DNA of 42,377 nt from Litorimonas sp964435725 (GTDB lineage: Bacteria > Pseudomonadota > Alphaproteobacteria > Caulobacterales > Maricaulaceae): assembly GCA_964435725.1 (NCBI GenBank), contig CAYTAJ010000015.1, forward strand, positions 1-42,377, read 5' to 3'. Positions 33,870 through 42,377 of the stretch are shown in pieces (the first letter of the stretch is position 1; every line of letters starts with the position of its first letter). Under the pieces are notes generated by a model. That model was not told where the DNA came from. It searched no databases and saw only the letters and a list, made by a program, of their open reading frames with translations. The translations under genes and the position numbers were made by a program.

Positions 33870-34649
33870 ATGACGATGAATAATGACCAATTTTCACCCG
33901 ATATGGTGACAGAGGAAGAAACTTTAACACCCTTTGATGTGCGAGATAGCTCGGGGCAACAGGGCTTAATAAAGCTCTTCATCGGAACCGCGATTTTACT
34001 CGCTATCGCATTTTTTCTCCTTAAGTTTTACCAACCGGGTGTAAGAGACCGCGATACACCGCCACGCATCACGGCTGAAAATACACCGTTTAAAGTCAAA
34101 CCAGATGATCCGGAGGGATTGCAAGTCCCAAATCAAGACCGGGGAGTTTTTGATGTTATGGATGGTAACGCGCCGGAAGAGACAGTGACAGATGTTAAAA
34201 CGGCCGAGATTCCGATAAACATACCTAAACCCAATCCGGATGGAGCGAATATTCAAGTTGACCCGCCTGTGAACGCCACAGTCAAACCCGAAGACCGCGA
34301 GCCCATTGTTCCGCGTGCTGAACCCGTGGCAACGCCACCTTTGTCGACTGTAAAGACGCCTGCGCCCAGTCAAACAACGGCTCCCCGCAGCGGGAATAGT
34401 GATTTTGTGGTGCAGGTTGCCTCTGTTCGTTCGCAGGCTGATGCCCAAGCCACATGGTCCAGACTGGAAAGCCGTTTCTCAAACATCCTTGGAAATGGGC
34501 TCTATGCTGACATCAAACGCGTCGACCTCGAAGATAAGGGTATTTACTACCGCACGCGTGTTGCGGGTCTTGCAGATCGGGCGGCGGCTAATGAACTTTG
34601 CAATGCTTTCAAAGCCGCCAACCAAGCGTGTTTTGTAACACGACGGTAA
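33870..34649 (+). CDS. SPOR-domain, single-pass inner-membrane protein
   Basis: 259 residues. One membrane helix at about 33-54, a Pro-rich periplasmic linker (about 60-172), and a SPOR domain at about 177-257 that binds denuded septal glycan strands. This N-in, C-out layout is that of DedD/FtsN-like division proteins. ATG 33870 has AGGGGAGAGG upstream. It is followed at 1 base by nagZ and then scpA/scpB, the usual alphaproteobacterial order. A CtrA-type site in its upstream region suggests cell-cycle timing. Confidence 0.9.
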   Translation: MTMNNDQFSPDMVTEEETLTPFDVRDSSGQQGLIKLFIGTAILLAIAFFLLKFYQPGVRDRDTPPRITAENTPFKVKPDDPEGLQVPNQDRGVFDVMDGNAPEETVTDVKTAEIPINIPKPNPDGANIQVDPPVNATVKPEDREPIVPRAEPVATPPLSTVKTPAPSQTTAPRSGNSDFVVQVASVRSQADAQATWSRLESRFSNILGNGLYADIKRVDLEDKGIYYRTRVAGLADRAAANELCNAFKAANQACFVTRR

Positions 34650-34650
34650 T

Positions 34651-35664
34651 ATGAGCCTGCTTTCCGTCATTCTAGGTCTTTCAGGGCCTGTTCTGACAGA
34701 AAGCGAACGTGCCTTTTTTCGTGACGCTAATCCTTGGGCATTTATATTGTTCAAGCGCAATGTGGAGACACCCCAGCAGGTCAAGAAATTATGCCAAGAC
34801 CTGCGAGACTGCGTGGGACGAAACTGTCTGATTTTTGTGGATCAAGAAGGGGGGCGTGTGCAGCGTCTACGCTCACCGCAATGGCCGAATTATCCAGCCG
34901 CTTCGAATTACGGTAAGCTCTACAGGATGGAAGCTGAGCTAGGCCGTCGTGCCAGCTATTTGGCCTATCGACTTATCGCGGATGATCTTAGAGACGTTGG
35001 CATAACAGCGGATTGCGCGCCCGTTCTTGATTTACCTCAGCCTGGCGCTGATCCCATTATTTCTGATCGGGCTTTTGCCACGCGAGTGGACGCAATCATT
35101 GATATGGCTCATAGCTGTATGGCTGGTTTAATGATGGGGGGTATTGCTCCCGTTGTGAAACATATACCCGGTCATGGCCGCGCCAAGGTTGATAGTCACA
35201 AAGCCCTGCCGGAAATAACGGAACCCAAACGCACCTTAGAGCACACTGACTTCAAACCATTCCAAGCCCTCAATGATGCGCCTATGGCGATGACGGCCCA
35301 TGCGGTTTACGCCCACCACTCCAAAACAGCCGTAACGGTATCTAAAAAAGCCCTGACAGACTTAATCCGTAACGCCATTGGGTTCGATGGCTTAGTCATG
35401 AGTGACGATCTGGACATGAAGGCCTTGAACGGGACGTTGACAAGAAAAACAGAGAGAGCCTTAGCCGCCGGATGCGATATTGCTCTTCAGTGCTCCGGTA
35501 AGTTACCGGATATGGTGAAAGTCGTGAAGGGTGCAAAAGGGCTTTCCAAAGAAGCTTATCGCCGTGCCATTGTCGCAGAAACTTGCGCAGAACATGTCAC
35601 TGAATTTGATCGCAAAAGTGCTGAACTTGAATTTGGTGCGCTTATGCAAAAGGTCATGTCATGA
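34651..35664 (+). CDS. nagZ: Beta-N-acetylhexosaminidase of murein recycling
   Basis: 337 residues, glycoside hydrolase family 3. KHIPGHGRAKVDSH (about 170-183) holds the transition-state Lys-His, the GHG and the D-x-H mobile-loop pair, and VMSDDLDM (D252) holds the nucleophile. It removes GlcNAc from cytosolic anhydro-muropeptides. No signal peptide, as expected. It lies 1 base after the SPOR gene and overlaps scpA by 4 bases (ATGA). Confidence 0.94.
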   Translation: MSLLSVILGLSGPVLTESERAFFRDANPWAFILFKRNVETPQQVKKLCQDLRDCVGRNCLIFVDQEGGRVQRLRSPQWPNYPAASNYGKLYRMEAELGRRASYLAYRLIADDLRDVGITADCAPVLDLPQPGADPIISDRAFATRVDAIIDMAHSCMAGLMMGGIAPVVKHIPGHGRAKVDSHKALPEITEPKRTLEHTDFKPFQALNDAPMAMTAHAVYAHHSKTAVTVSKKALTDLIRNAIGFDGLVMSDDLDMKALNGTLTRKTERALAAGCDIALQCSGKLPDMVKVVKGAKGLSKEAYRRAIVAETCAEHVTEFDRKSAELEFGALMQKVMS

Positions 35665-36479
35665 CCGAAGAGTTTCAAGAAGATCTCGAATTCGAAGCGG
35701 CGACGGAAGCTTCTGATGAAGGTGAGGGGCTCATCCTCGATATTGACGGTTATGAGGGGCCTTTACACTTGTTGTTGGAGCTTGCGCGCAAGCAGAAAGT
35801 GGATCTAGCCAGACTATCTATACTTGAGCTGGCAGAGCAATATATTGCGTTCATCAAAACCGCGCAGGACCTTCGTATTGAGCTGGCGGCGGATTACCTC
35901 GTAATGGCCGCATGGTTGGCTTATCTAAAATCCAAACTTATTTTGCCTAAAGACGACCAAGGTGAAGTGGTTGTTGAAGCAGAAGAACTCGCCGCGCATT
36001 TCGCTTTCCGTTTGGAACGCTTAGCGGCCATGCGATCCGCCGCAGATGGATTGTTTCGATTACCGCAAATTGGCCAAGCCGTGCATAAACGGGGCATGCC
36101 CGAAGGACTGAGGTCTCGGACATCACCGCTTTATGAAGCAGAGATTTTTGATCTCTTGAAAGCCTATGGTCAGTCACGCTCTCGGTCTGCTTTTAAAAAT
36201 CACAAATTGCCTAAACCGAAGGTTCTCAGCCTTGAGGATGCGCGTGAGCGTCTTCGGCGGGCTCTGAAAAACTCAGGCTCTTCGCTTGAGGAATGGACTG
36301 CGCTGGAGGGTTTGCTGCCGAAGGCTACGGAGATGGATGTCGACGTACCAACCGCGTCAATCAAAGCCAGCTCACTCTTGGCAGGGTTAGAGTTGGCAAA
36401 AGAAGGTGATATTGAATTGCGGCAGAGCGGGGTGTTTACACCCATTTTTGTCCGTGCTCGAAAGGAAGGGGCCTCATGA
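35661..36479 (+). CDS. scpA: Segregation and condensation protein A (kleisin)
   Basis: 272 residues. The N-terminal YEGPLHLLLELARKQKVDL is the ScpA signature that contacts the Smc neck; a helical middle region and a winged-helix C-terminus follow. With ScpB and Smc it forms the condensin-like complex that compacts and separates the chromosome. It is coupled to nagZ and to scpB by ATGA overlaps. The acidic 30-residue N-terminal extension is slightly longer than in many homologues. Confidence 0.94.
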   Translation: MTEEFQEDLEFEAATEASDEGEGLILDIDGYEGPLHLLLELARKQKVDLARLSILELAEQYIAFIKTAQDLRIELAADYLVMAAWLAYLKSKLILPKDDQGEVVVEAEELAAHFAFRLERLAAMRSAADGLFRLPQIGQAVHKRGMPEGLRSRTSPLYEAEIFDLLKAYGQSRSRSAFKNHKLPKPKVLSLEDARERLRRALKNSGSSLEEWTALEGLLPKATEMDVDVPTASIKASSLLAGLELAKEGDIELRQSGVFTPIFVRARKEGAS

Positions 36480-37234
36480 CGAATTCTTCGGACAGAGTTA
36501 ATCGGGCGAATGAAGCGATTGAAAGCGATGTTGTTCAATTATCCTCACGGTTGAATACGCCGAATGATGCAGAAATGTTGGATAAGGATTTACGTCTCTT
36601 AGAGGCTTTATTGTTTGCGGCTGTAGAACCTATTGATACGCAAACGCTAAGAGAGCGTATGCCGGAGGAAGCGGATGTCGGGGCCTTACTCGCGCGCTTG
36701 GCGCGTGATTATGCAGGGCGGGGTGTAAATCTCGTGCGTGTGGCCGATAAATGGCGCTTCCAAACGGCGTCTGATCTCGAACCAAACCTCGTTGATGTCA
36801 AAGAAGCGCCGCGCAAGTTATCCAATGCTGCCTTAGAAACTTTGGCGATTATTGCTTATCATCAACCTGTGACCCGGGCTGAAATCGAAGATGTTCGCGG
36901 CGTCGCCGTGAGTAAAGGCACGATTGATGTGTTGATGGAACTTAACTGGGTGCGCCTCAGGGGGCGTCGTCGAACGCCGGGGCGTCCTGTAACCTATGGC
37001 ACAACAGACGGGTTTTTGGCACATTTTAATCTGGAAACAATCGCTGATCTGCCGGGGCGGGACGACCTCAAAGCCGCAGGACTTCTTGACCCGCGTCTGC
37101 CAAAAGACTTCGAGATGCCGGAACCGAAAATGGTAGATGATATCGACACGGATGAAGATCCGCTGGAAATGGAAACCGAAGATCCAAACTTCTTCGAAGA
37201 CTTCCTCGAGGAAGACGATGAGGATAATACATAA
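36476..37234 (+). CDS. scpB: Segregation and condensation protein B
   Basis: 252 residues. Two winged-helix domains; LSNAALETLAIIAYHQPVTRAEIEDVRGV is the ScpB hallmark, followed by LRGRRRTPGRPVTYGTT. The C-terminal tail (about 210-252) is very acidic and probably disordered. It binds ScpA in the Smc complex. Coupled to scpA by ATGA. A 75-base gap follows before tatA. Confidence 0.94.
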   Translation: MTNSSDRVNRANEAIESDVVQLSSRLNTPNDAEMLDKDLRLLEALLFAAVEPIDTQTLRERMPEEADVGALLARLARDYAGRGVNLVRVADKWRFQTASDLEPNLVDVKEAPRKLSNAALETLAIIAYHQPVTRAEIEDVRGVAVSKGTIDVLMELNWVRLRGRRRTPGRPVTYGTTDGFLAHFNLETIADLPGRDDLKAAGLLDPRLPKDFEMPEPKMVDDIDTDEDPLEMETEDPNFFEDFLEEDDEDNT

Positions 37235-37309
37235 ACTATCTTCACATAAGTCATATTGACGTTGTGTGTGTGGCGGCGTTATTAGTCTGTCAAACTTAAG
37301 GAATTTCCC

Positions 37310-37516
37310 ATGCCCCATTGGTCAGGTCTTGTTATTATTCTTATTATCGCGGTTCTCGTCTTTGGCGGTCGCGGTAAGATTAGCTCTATCATGGGGGATC
37401 TCGGTAAGGGGATTACCAGCTTTAAAAAAGGTCTGAAAGACACGACCGAAGACACCAAAGACGCTGTGGATGACGCCATTGATGTGACACCTAAAAAAGA
37501 GAAGACACCGAAATAG
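37310..37516 (+). CDS. tatA: Twin-arginine translocase subunit TatA
   Basis: 68 residues. A short N-terminal membrane helix (GLVIILIIAVLVFGG), the FGxx/KI hinge and an amphipathic helix SIMGDLGKGITSFKKGLKD, then a charged tail. TatA oligomers form the export pathway for folded proteins. It is shorter than many TatA. AAGGAA site before the ATG; tatB follows after 32 bases. A likely client in this window is the lipoprotein at 4949-5830. Confidence 0.94.
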   Translation: MPHWSGLVIILIIAVLVFGGRGKISSIMGDLGKGITSFKKGLKDTTEDTKDAVDDAIDVTPKKEKTPK

Positions 37517-37548
37517 TCTTTGGCTTAACCGACCCATAAGGGGTTACC

Positions 37549-37860
37549 ATGCTACCGCAGCTTGGCTTTGCAGAAATCATCGTCCTCGCACTTCTGGCCA
37601 TTATCGTGGTGGGGCCAAAAGACCTGCCCAAACTTATGCGTCAAATGGGACAATTCATGGCCAAAGTCAGAGGCTTAGGGCAAGAATTTAAATCGGCGTT
37701 TGAAGAGATGGGGGCCGAAGAGGAAATTGCCGAGATGCGCAGAGAAATCGCTGAGTTAAAGAAAATGGGCTCAATGGGCGAGCTAAAGAATGATCTCGAA
37801 ACCGAAATGCGGGCGCTCGATAGTGATATTCGCGATGCCACAGATTTGGACAAAGACTAA
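37549..37860 (+). CDS. tatB: Twin-arginine translocase subunit TatB
   Basis: 103 residues. N-terminal helix with LGFAEIIVLALLAIIVVGPKDLPKL, where the GPKDLP motif is typical of TatB, followed by an amphipathic and coiled-coil region rich in Glu and Lys (about 45-95). It forms the TatBC receptor for twin-arginine signal peptides. AAGGGG site; its stop overlaps tatC as TAATG. Confidence 0.94.
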   Translation: MLPQLGFAEIIVLALLAIIVVGPKDLPKLMRQMGQFMAKVRGLGQEFKSAFEEMGAEEEIAEMRREIAELKKMGSMGELKNDLETEMRALDSDIRDATDLDKD

Positions 37861-38681
37861 TGTCTGAGACCAAAGCCATAGAGGTTGAAGATGAGGTAGA
37901 GGCGAGCCGTGCACCTCTCATGGAGCATTTGCTTGAATTACGCTCGCGGCTCATCAAATGCGTGCTGGCTTTAATCTTTGGCTGTATTGTGTGTATTCCA
38001 TTTTTAAAGCAAATTATTCAAGGGCTTATGCTGCCTTTTGAACTTGCTCTTATTCGATTTAATGCGGGGCAAGTCGAAAAAGGATTGGAGGCGATTGATC
38101 TGGGATTGATTGCGACACACCCTCTGGAAACTTTTTTTGTGAAAATGAAAATCGCACTCTTCGGCGGTGTTATTTTAGCGTTTCCTGTCATCGCTTATCA
38201 GATCTATCGTTTTATTGCTCCCGGACTGTATAAAAATGAACGGGGTGCGTTCTTGCCTTATCTGATTTTATCGCCTGTGTTGTTTGTTTTAGGGGCTTCA
38301 TTGGTTTTTGTGTTTGTTTTCCCATTCGTTATGGAATTTGCGCTGAACCAACAAGCGATAGGGGACGCGCAACAAATCGACCTTATGACAAAAATCAGTG
38401 ATTATCTCAGTCTCGCCATGACCCTCTTCTTGGCCTTTGGTTTGTCTTTCCAGCTCCCCGTTATCCTGTCCCTTTTGGCTAGAGCCGGTATTGTGACCTC
38501 GAAAGCCCTTAAATCAGGCAGGAAATACGCGATTTTAGGGATCGCTGTTTTTGCAGCTTTCGCCACACCGCCGGACCCTTTCACACAGCTCGTTTTAGGG
38601 GCGGCCATCTATCTGCTTTACGAAATTTCGATTTTCTCTGTGCAGCTTTTAGAAAAGAAAGACGTTCCGCGAGACGTTTGA
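37860..38681 (+). CDS. tatC: Twin-arginine translocase subunit TatC
   Basis: 273 residues with six membrane segments. The N-terminal APLMEHLLELRSRLIKCV is the TatC signature binding the twin-arginine motif; LYKNERGAFLPYLILSPVLF and GISFQLPV-like LSFQLPVILSLLARAGIV follow. It is the core of the Tat receptor. In many alphaproteobacteria serS, surE and pcm follow; here an LysM protein follows instead. Confidence 0.95.
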   Translation: MSETKAIEVEDEVEASRAPLMEHLLELRSRLIKCVLALIFGCIVCIPFLKQIIQGLMLPFELALIRFNAGQVEKGLEAIDLGLIATHPLETFFVKMKIALFGGVILAFPVIAYQIYRFIAPGLYKNERGAFLPYLILSPVLFVLGASLVFVFVFPFVMEFALNQQAIGDAQQIDLMTKISDYLSLAMTLFLAFGLSFQLPVILSLLARAGIVTSKALKSGRKYAILGIAVFAAFATPPDPFTQLVLGAAIYLLYEISIFSVQLLEKKDVPRDV

Positions 38682-38762
38682 TTTTTCAACGGATAGAAAC
38701 GCTTCGTTAACTCTCCTTGTTCATAATTCGGCAATATTTAACGCTTTCGACAGGATAGTCCC

Positions 38763-39704
38763 ATGCGCCAATCATTGCTTTTGACTTTATCTGCATCTTT
38801 GCTTTTTTCTGCGGCTCCGGCTTTTGCCCAGATTGAAACATCAGAGGATGACCGCTTTCAGCCCCGCGTCTACGGTAATCTAGGTGTGACGCAGGCGGTC
38901 TATACCGAGGGCGCTAAGCAACACCTTGAAAATGCCGGGCAAGTGATTGCTGCGCCTGTTGTTGCTGAAACGACGACAATTCGTGTGGATGAACCTGTCC
39001 CTGCCGGTAACTCTGCGGTCATTACCTATTCAGCGCCTGTGAAAATTGAAGCAGGTATAGTGAAGGCCCAACACATCAAACCCGGTGATGTGAGCGAAGA
39101 GGACTATCAGCGTCTTTTGGACGAAGCTGATCGCGTCCGAGCGTTTAAAGGCATTTCGGCTACACAGGCCGTACAGTCTGAAACTCCGCAACCGCTTTAT
39201 GAAATTCAACTTTTTGAAGACCCTGTGACTGTAACAACGCAAAGCATTGATAATGTTTACGCGTCACTTACACATAATGTCGTAAAGGGTGATACGCTTT
39301 ATAATATCTCAAAGCGTTATAATGTGAGTATCGAAGCCATTCAAAAGGCTAATGCGCTTTCAGGCAATGCCATTGCTTTAGGGCAAGCCATCACTATTCC
39401 TCAGCCTTCTGTAACAACATCCGAGATGCCTTTGTCTATCAATACGACTGTTGCGCAGCCTGTCATGGTCAGTACCGAAACAATCGTACAGGCACCCTCA
39501 ACAATTAAGAGAGTTGTCTTACCCGTAGAAGCTTCAACAACTTCAATTTATGCGGTCTTACCCAAGGATACGCTCTACAGCATTTCCCGTCGCACGTGTA
39601 CGAACGTCTCTGACATTATTGCGACAAATGGTATTGAAAACCCGAATGCACTGAAACCCGGTCAGCGTTTAACGCTACCTGCAGGACATTGTCTGACACA
39701 ATAA
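38763..39704 (+). CDS. Secreted protein with two LysM domains and no peptidase domain
   Basis: 313 residues. Signal peptide ending AFA at residue 22. LysM 1 at about 171-214 (VVKGDTLYNISKRYNVS) and LysM 2 at about 263-309 (LPKDTLYSISRRTCTNVS), the second with two Cys that might pair. LysM modules bind GlcNAc-containing peptidoglycan. The gene between tatC/pcm and yajC in related genomes is often an NlpD-like M23 protein, but no M23 domain is present here. The long low-complexity N-terminal part is Val/Thr-rich. AGGAT site; a terminator follows. Confidence 0.88.
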   Translation: MRQSLLLTLSASLLFSAAPAFAQIETSEDDRFQPRVYGNLGVTQAVYTEGAKQHLENAGQVIAAPVVAETTTIRVDEPVPAGNSAVITYSAPVKIEAGIVKAQHIKPGDVSEEDYQRLLDEADRVRAFKGISATQAVQSETPQPLYEIQLFEDPVTVTTQSIDNVYASLTHNVVKGDTLYNISKRYNVSIEAIQKANALSGNAIALGQAITIPQPSVTTSEMPLSINTTVAQPVMVSTETIVQAPSTIKRVVLPVEASTTSIYAVLPKDTLYSISRRTCTNVSDIIATNGIENPNALKPGQRLTLPAGHCLTQ

Positions 39705-39728
39705 TTTTAATCGATATAATGATTAGTC

Positions 39729-39759
39729 GGGCGGTAAATTCAGTTTTGCCGCCCCTTTT
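39729..39759 (+). terminator. Intrinsic terminator after the LysM gene
   Basis: Stem GGGCGGTAAA / TTTGCCGCCC (10 bp with one G-T pair) around a 6-base loop, followed by T4 after one C. It is 25 bases after the stop at 39704. Confidence 0.75.
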
Positions 39760-39848
39760 CGTTGCAATCGCTTAAAGCCCCCCTATATAGCGTTAAATCG
39801 TAAAATTCCGCGTCCAGAGTCGGCGCTATAATAATGAGGGGCAACCTT

Positions 39849-40181
39849 ATGTTCGCTTTAATTATGCAAGCTTCGCCAACAGCAGCCGGACCGGGGCTAG
39901 TGGCGAGTATTATGCCGTTTATTTTAATTGGCTTAATTTTCTACTTCCTCATTATTCGCCCTCAAAACAAACGCGTAAAAGAACATCGTCAATTGCTCTC
40001 AGAAATCACGCGCGGCGACACAGTTGTCACCAATGGTGGTCTTATCGGTAAAGTCAAAAAGGTTGCTGATGACGAATTAACCGTCACATTTGGAGACGCT
40101 GATATTAAAGTTGTTCGCACAATGATTGCTGATGTTCGTAACCGCACAGTCGCGGCAAACGACACATCGAAGAAAAAATAA
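39849..40181 (+). CDS. yajC: Preprotein translocase subunit YajC
   Basis: 110 residues from ATG 39849, which has GAGGGG 8 bases upstream; an ATG at 39834 lies inside that site and is rejected. One membrane helix (IMPFILIGLIFYFLIIRPQNKR) followed by the YajC cytosolic domain with RGDTVVTNGGLIGKV. It joins SecDF as an accessory part of the Sec translocon. Confidence 0.93.
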   Translation: MFALIMQASPTAAGPGLVASIMPFILIGLIFYFLIIRPQNKRVKEHRQLLSEITRGDTVVTNGGLIGKVKKVADDELTVTFGDADIKVVRTMIADVRNRTVAANDTSKKK

Positions 40182-40188
40182 TTTATCG

Positions 40189-40218
40189 CGCCGTGGTTCG
40201 TCCGCGGCGTTTCTTTTT
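40189..40218 (+). terminator. Terminator-like hairpin between yajC and secD
   Basis: Stem CGCCGTGG / CCGCGGCG (8 bp with one G-T pair), loop TTCGT, followed by TTTCTTTTT. It sits 8 bases after the yajC stop and 23 before secD, so it may reduce rather than stop read-through into secDF. Confidence 0.75.
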
Positions 40219-40240
40219 GGGCTCAAGTTAGGGTAAAAGC

Positions 40241-41854
40241 ATGCTCTTTTTCTCCCGTTGGAAAATAATCTTTATTGTAGGGGCGGTTGTCCTTGGGCTT
40301 TTATTCGCTCTGCCCAATGCTATTCCCGCCGAGACGCGCGCAAAAATGCCGGCGCCTTTACAGCGGACGCTCAATTTAGGTCTGGACCTTCAGGGCGGGG
40401 CGCATTTGCTTTTAGAAGTTGATGTTTCCAGTGTTTTAGAGAAATCATTACAGAGTGAACGCGATGCGGTCGCGGATGGGCTTCGAAATGCTGGTCGCAT
40501 AAGAGCAGAGTTTATTCGTGTCGAAGATAATGCCGTCGTCGGGCGTTTGCGTAATGCTGACGATATGCCAGCGACTTTAGAGGTTTTGCAGGGCTTATCG
40601 GTTTTAGTGGACCCTACATCATTATCGCAAGATCGCACGACGACTTTTGAACAGGTCGGAGAGAAGGGCTTTCGGGTAGAAGTCACAGAGGCCCAAATCG
40701 AAGCCATTAAAGCGAAAACAATCGATCAATCCATGAATGTTCTTCGCCGACGTATTGACCCTACCGGCACAACTGAGATGACAATTGCCAGAGAAGGGGA
40801 TGACCGTATCCTTGTTCAAGTCCCCGGAGCAAAGAACATTGATGAAATTAAATCCCGTATTGACCAAACAGCGAACCTTTCATTTCATATGGTTCGCCAA
40901 GAGTCGAATAATGACGCTTTCCTTCGCGCCGCTGTTGAAGGGCGTTTGCCACCTGGGGCAGCTTTTTACTATCATCAAGATGGAAGCGGCGGTCTCATCG
41001 TTGAAAGACGGACGCGCATTACGGGGGAATGTTTAAAATCATCTTCGGAAGGTCTACATCCGACTCAAAATAATCCGATTGTAAATTTCAGCTTTAACAT
41101 ACGCTGTGCGCGCCTGTTTGGTGATTTGACAGCCAAAAATATTGGTAAGCGTTTTGCCGTTGTTTTGGACGAAGAGATTATCACAGCCCCGCGTATTAAT
41201 GGTGTTATTCCTTCCGGTTCAGGTTTTATTGAGGGTGACTTTACAATCGAAAGCGCGCGCGAACTCTCCCTTCTTCTTAATGCAGGTGCGTTACCTGCCA
41301 AACTTGACATTGTGGAAGAACGCTCCGTCGGGGCGACACTTGGCCAAGACTCGATTGATGCGGGTAAGACGGCCTCTATCATTGGTCTTATGGGCGTGGC
41401 TTTGTTTATGTGGCTCTCTTATGGGCTGCGCTTTGGGACGATTGCCAATATTGCCTTGACGGTGAATATTATCTTGATTGCGGCGGCATTGTCTCTCTTT
41501 GGCTCGACACTGACCTTGCCGGGTATTGCCGGTATTATCCTGACCATTGGTATGGCCGTGGATGCGAACGTCCTAATCTTTGAGCGCATACGCGAGGAAA
41601 CCCATAATGGACGACCACCAGTCAATGCGATTGAGACGGGCTATCGTCGTTCTTTGGCCCCGATTTTGGATGCCAACATCACAACATTGATTGCGGCTGT
41701 GACACTTTATTTTGTCGGGTCCGGCCCCATTCGAGGCTTCGCGGTCACATTGGCCATTGGTATTGTGATGTCTGTCTTTACCGCCGTTATTTTTGCGCGC
41801 TTACTCACAGCCACATGGCTGCGTAAGTCACGCCCGAAAACATTACCGATTTAA
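40241..41854 (+). CDS. secD: Protein translocase subunit SecD
   Basis: 537 residues. One N-terminal helix, the signature LGLDLQGGAHLLLEVD, the large periplasmic P1 domain, then GALPAKLDIVEERSVGATLG and a C-terminal bundle of five helices with IAGIILTIGMAVDANVLIFERIREE. With SecF it uses the proton gradient to help export through SecYEG. Start ATG 40241. secF follows after 15 bases. Confidence 0.96.
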   Translation: MLFFSRWKIIFIVGAVVLGLLFALPNAIPAETRAKMPAPLQRTLNLGLDLQGGAHLLLEVDVSSVLEKSLQSERDAVADGLRNAGRIRAEFIRVEDNAVVGRLRNADDMPATLEVLQGLSVLVDPTSLSQDRTTTFEQVGEKGFRVEVTEAQIEAIKAKTIDQSMNVLRRRIDPTGTTEMTIAREGDDRILVQVPGAKNIDEIKSRIDQTANLSFHMVRQESNNDAFLRAAVEGRLPPGAAFYYHQDGSGGLIVERRTRITGECLKSSSEGLHPTQNNPIVNFSFNIRCARLFGDLTAKNIGKRFAVVLDEEIITAPRINGVIPSGSGFIEGDFTIESARELSLLLNAGALPAKLDIVEERSVGATLGQDSIDAGKTASIIGLMGVALFMWLSYGLRFGTIANIALTVNIILIAAALSLFGSTLTLPGIAGIILTIGMAVDANVLIFERIREETHNGRPPVNAIETGYRRSLAPILDANITTLIAAVTLYFVGSGPIRGFAVTLAIGIVMSVFTAVIFARLLTATWLRKSRPKTLPI

Positions 41855-41869
41855 GGAGAGGATAAGACC

Positions 41870-42377
41870 ATGAAAGATATTTCTCTCGTTCGTATTCTGC
41901 CAAAGGAACCACGCGTTCCCTTTATTAATTTGCGCGTCTTTGCCGGCATACTTTCTGTCTTGATGATTATTGCCTCTGTTTTCTTATTCACGACACGTGG
42001 TCTGAATTATGGTATCGATTTTACAGGCGGTACAGTTATCGAAATTGATACAGGTAGTGAGCCGGACCTTGCAAAAATTCGGACGGTCATCGCGGATGCC
42101 GGTTTTCCGGGCGCAACGATACAAGCGATTGCGCCGTCCTTAACGGCTGAAAACCCCCACGATTTGGTCCGTATTGGTATTCCTCTACAGCCAGAAACCG
42201 GAGAAGATGGGGCTCGCGCACAGCAAATTGCCATGCAAACGGCACAGATGGCTTTGGCGGAAAATATCGAAGGCTTTACAATTCCTGACAGTATTCGCAG
42301 CCAAGAAGCTGTGGGGTCTCAAGTGTCTGGCGAGCTCCGCACAAAAGGCGCATTGGCTGTTGGATTAGCACTCCTCA
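41870..42377 (+). CDS. secF: Protein translocase subunit SecF (3' end outside window)
   Basis: The first 169 residues of SecF: an N-terminal helix (LRVFAGILSVLMIIASVFLF), the signature RGLNYGIDFTGGTVIEI, the periplasmic region, and EAVGSQVSGELRTKGALAVGLALL entering the second helix. Strong AAGGAGAGG site. It is cut by the window end, so no stop is seen. Confidence 0.95.
   Translation, partial: MKDISLVRILPKEPRVPFINLRVFAGILSVLMIIASVFLFTTRGLNYGIDFTGGTVIEIDTGSEPDLAKIRTVIADAGFPGATIQAIAPSLTAENPHDLVRIGIPLQPETGEDGARAQQIAMQTAQMALAENIEGFTIPDSIRSQEAVGSQVSGELRTKGALAVGLALL

Noticed and set aside
36833..37318. Reverse-strand frame of 161 codons over scpB
   Set aside because: It is a shadow of the well-supported scpB gene; its His/Phe/Ile-rich composition shows no domain.
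1..42377. tRNA, rRNA, CRISPR arrays or insertion sequences
   Set aside because: No cloverleaf-type T-loop sequences in gaps, no repeat-spacer pattern and no transposase-like frame were seen on reading.

Overview
The window looks like a piece of the main chromosome of a marine-type alphaproteobacterium, probably in the Caulobacterales/Maricaulales area and of moderate GC. Reasons: a Caulobacter-type sphingolipid (ceramide) locus; the alphaproteobacterial order SPOR protein-nagZ-scpA-scpB-tatABC-yajC-secD-secF; rpiA followed by gor; and a TTAA-N7-TTAA sequence of the CtrA type. The taxon is an inference from gene content. A run of 100 N at 24490-24589 shows that this is a draft assembly.

Region 1 (1-5830) is a translationally coupled operon of three tandem GMC-type flavoprotein dehydrogenases. 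Each carries a C-x5-C-x3-C motif like the [3Fe-4S] site of bacterial FAD-glucose dehydrogenase. The operon ends with a Tat-exported lipoprotein of the sugar-phosphate isomerase TIM-barrel family. Together they suggest extracytoplasmic oxidation of sugars or glycosides and processing of the keto products. Region 2 (5995-11618) holds a pair of acyl-CoA dehydrogenases of which only one keeps the catalytic Glu motif, a secreted PAN-like/CAP protein, a bifunctional penicillin-binding protein and a YcgN-like Cys-rich protein.

Region 3 (11830-28209) is the most interesting part: a sphingolipid locus of about 16 kb. A forward operon encodes acyl-ACP synthetase, the ceramide-pathway reductase, a dedicated ACP and serine palmitoyltransferase. 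A converging operon encodes LptF-like and LptG-like permeases, a ceramide/diacylglycerol-kinase-type lipid kinase and a Tam41-like nucleotidyltransferase. A second forward block carries a DUF2141 secreted protein, the GNAT-like bacterial ceramide synthase, an NTP transferase, a Wzx-like flippase, a HAD phosphatase (broken by the N run), a CDP-glycerol glycerophosphotransferase-like enzyme, a Cfa-type methyltransferase and an LpxO/AspH-type hydroxylase. Read together they could make ceramide, phosphorylate it, possibly activate it as CDP-ceramide, add a phosphoglycerol-type head group, tailor its acyl chains and export it. The kinase, ceramide synthase and SPT steps rest on known families; the CDP-ceramide and glycerophosphate steps are hypotheses.

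Region 4 (28212-32263) has an XRE-type regulator whose gene converges on the lipid locus, a 315-base intergenic stretch with two palindromes, a 66-residue small protein with a clear terminator, then gph, glmU and rpiA. Region 5 (32332-42377) is core: glutathione reductase, SPOR-domain protein, NagZ, condensin partners ScpA/ScpB, the TatABC translocase, a double-LysM envelope protein, YajC, SecD and the start of SecF, which runs off the window end.
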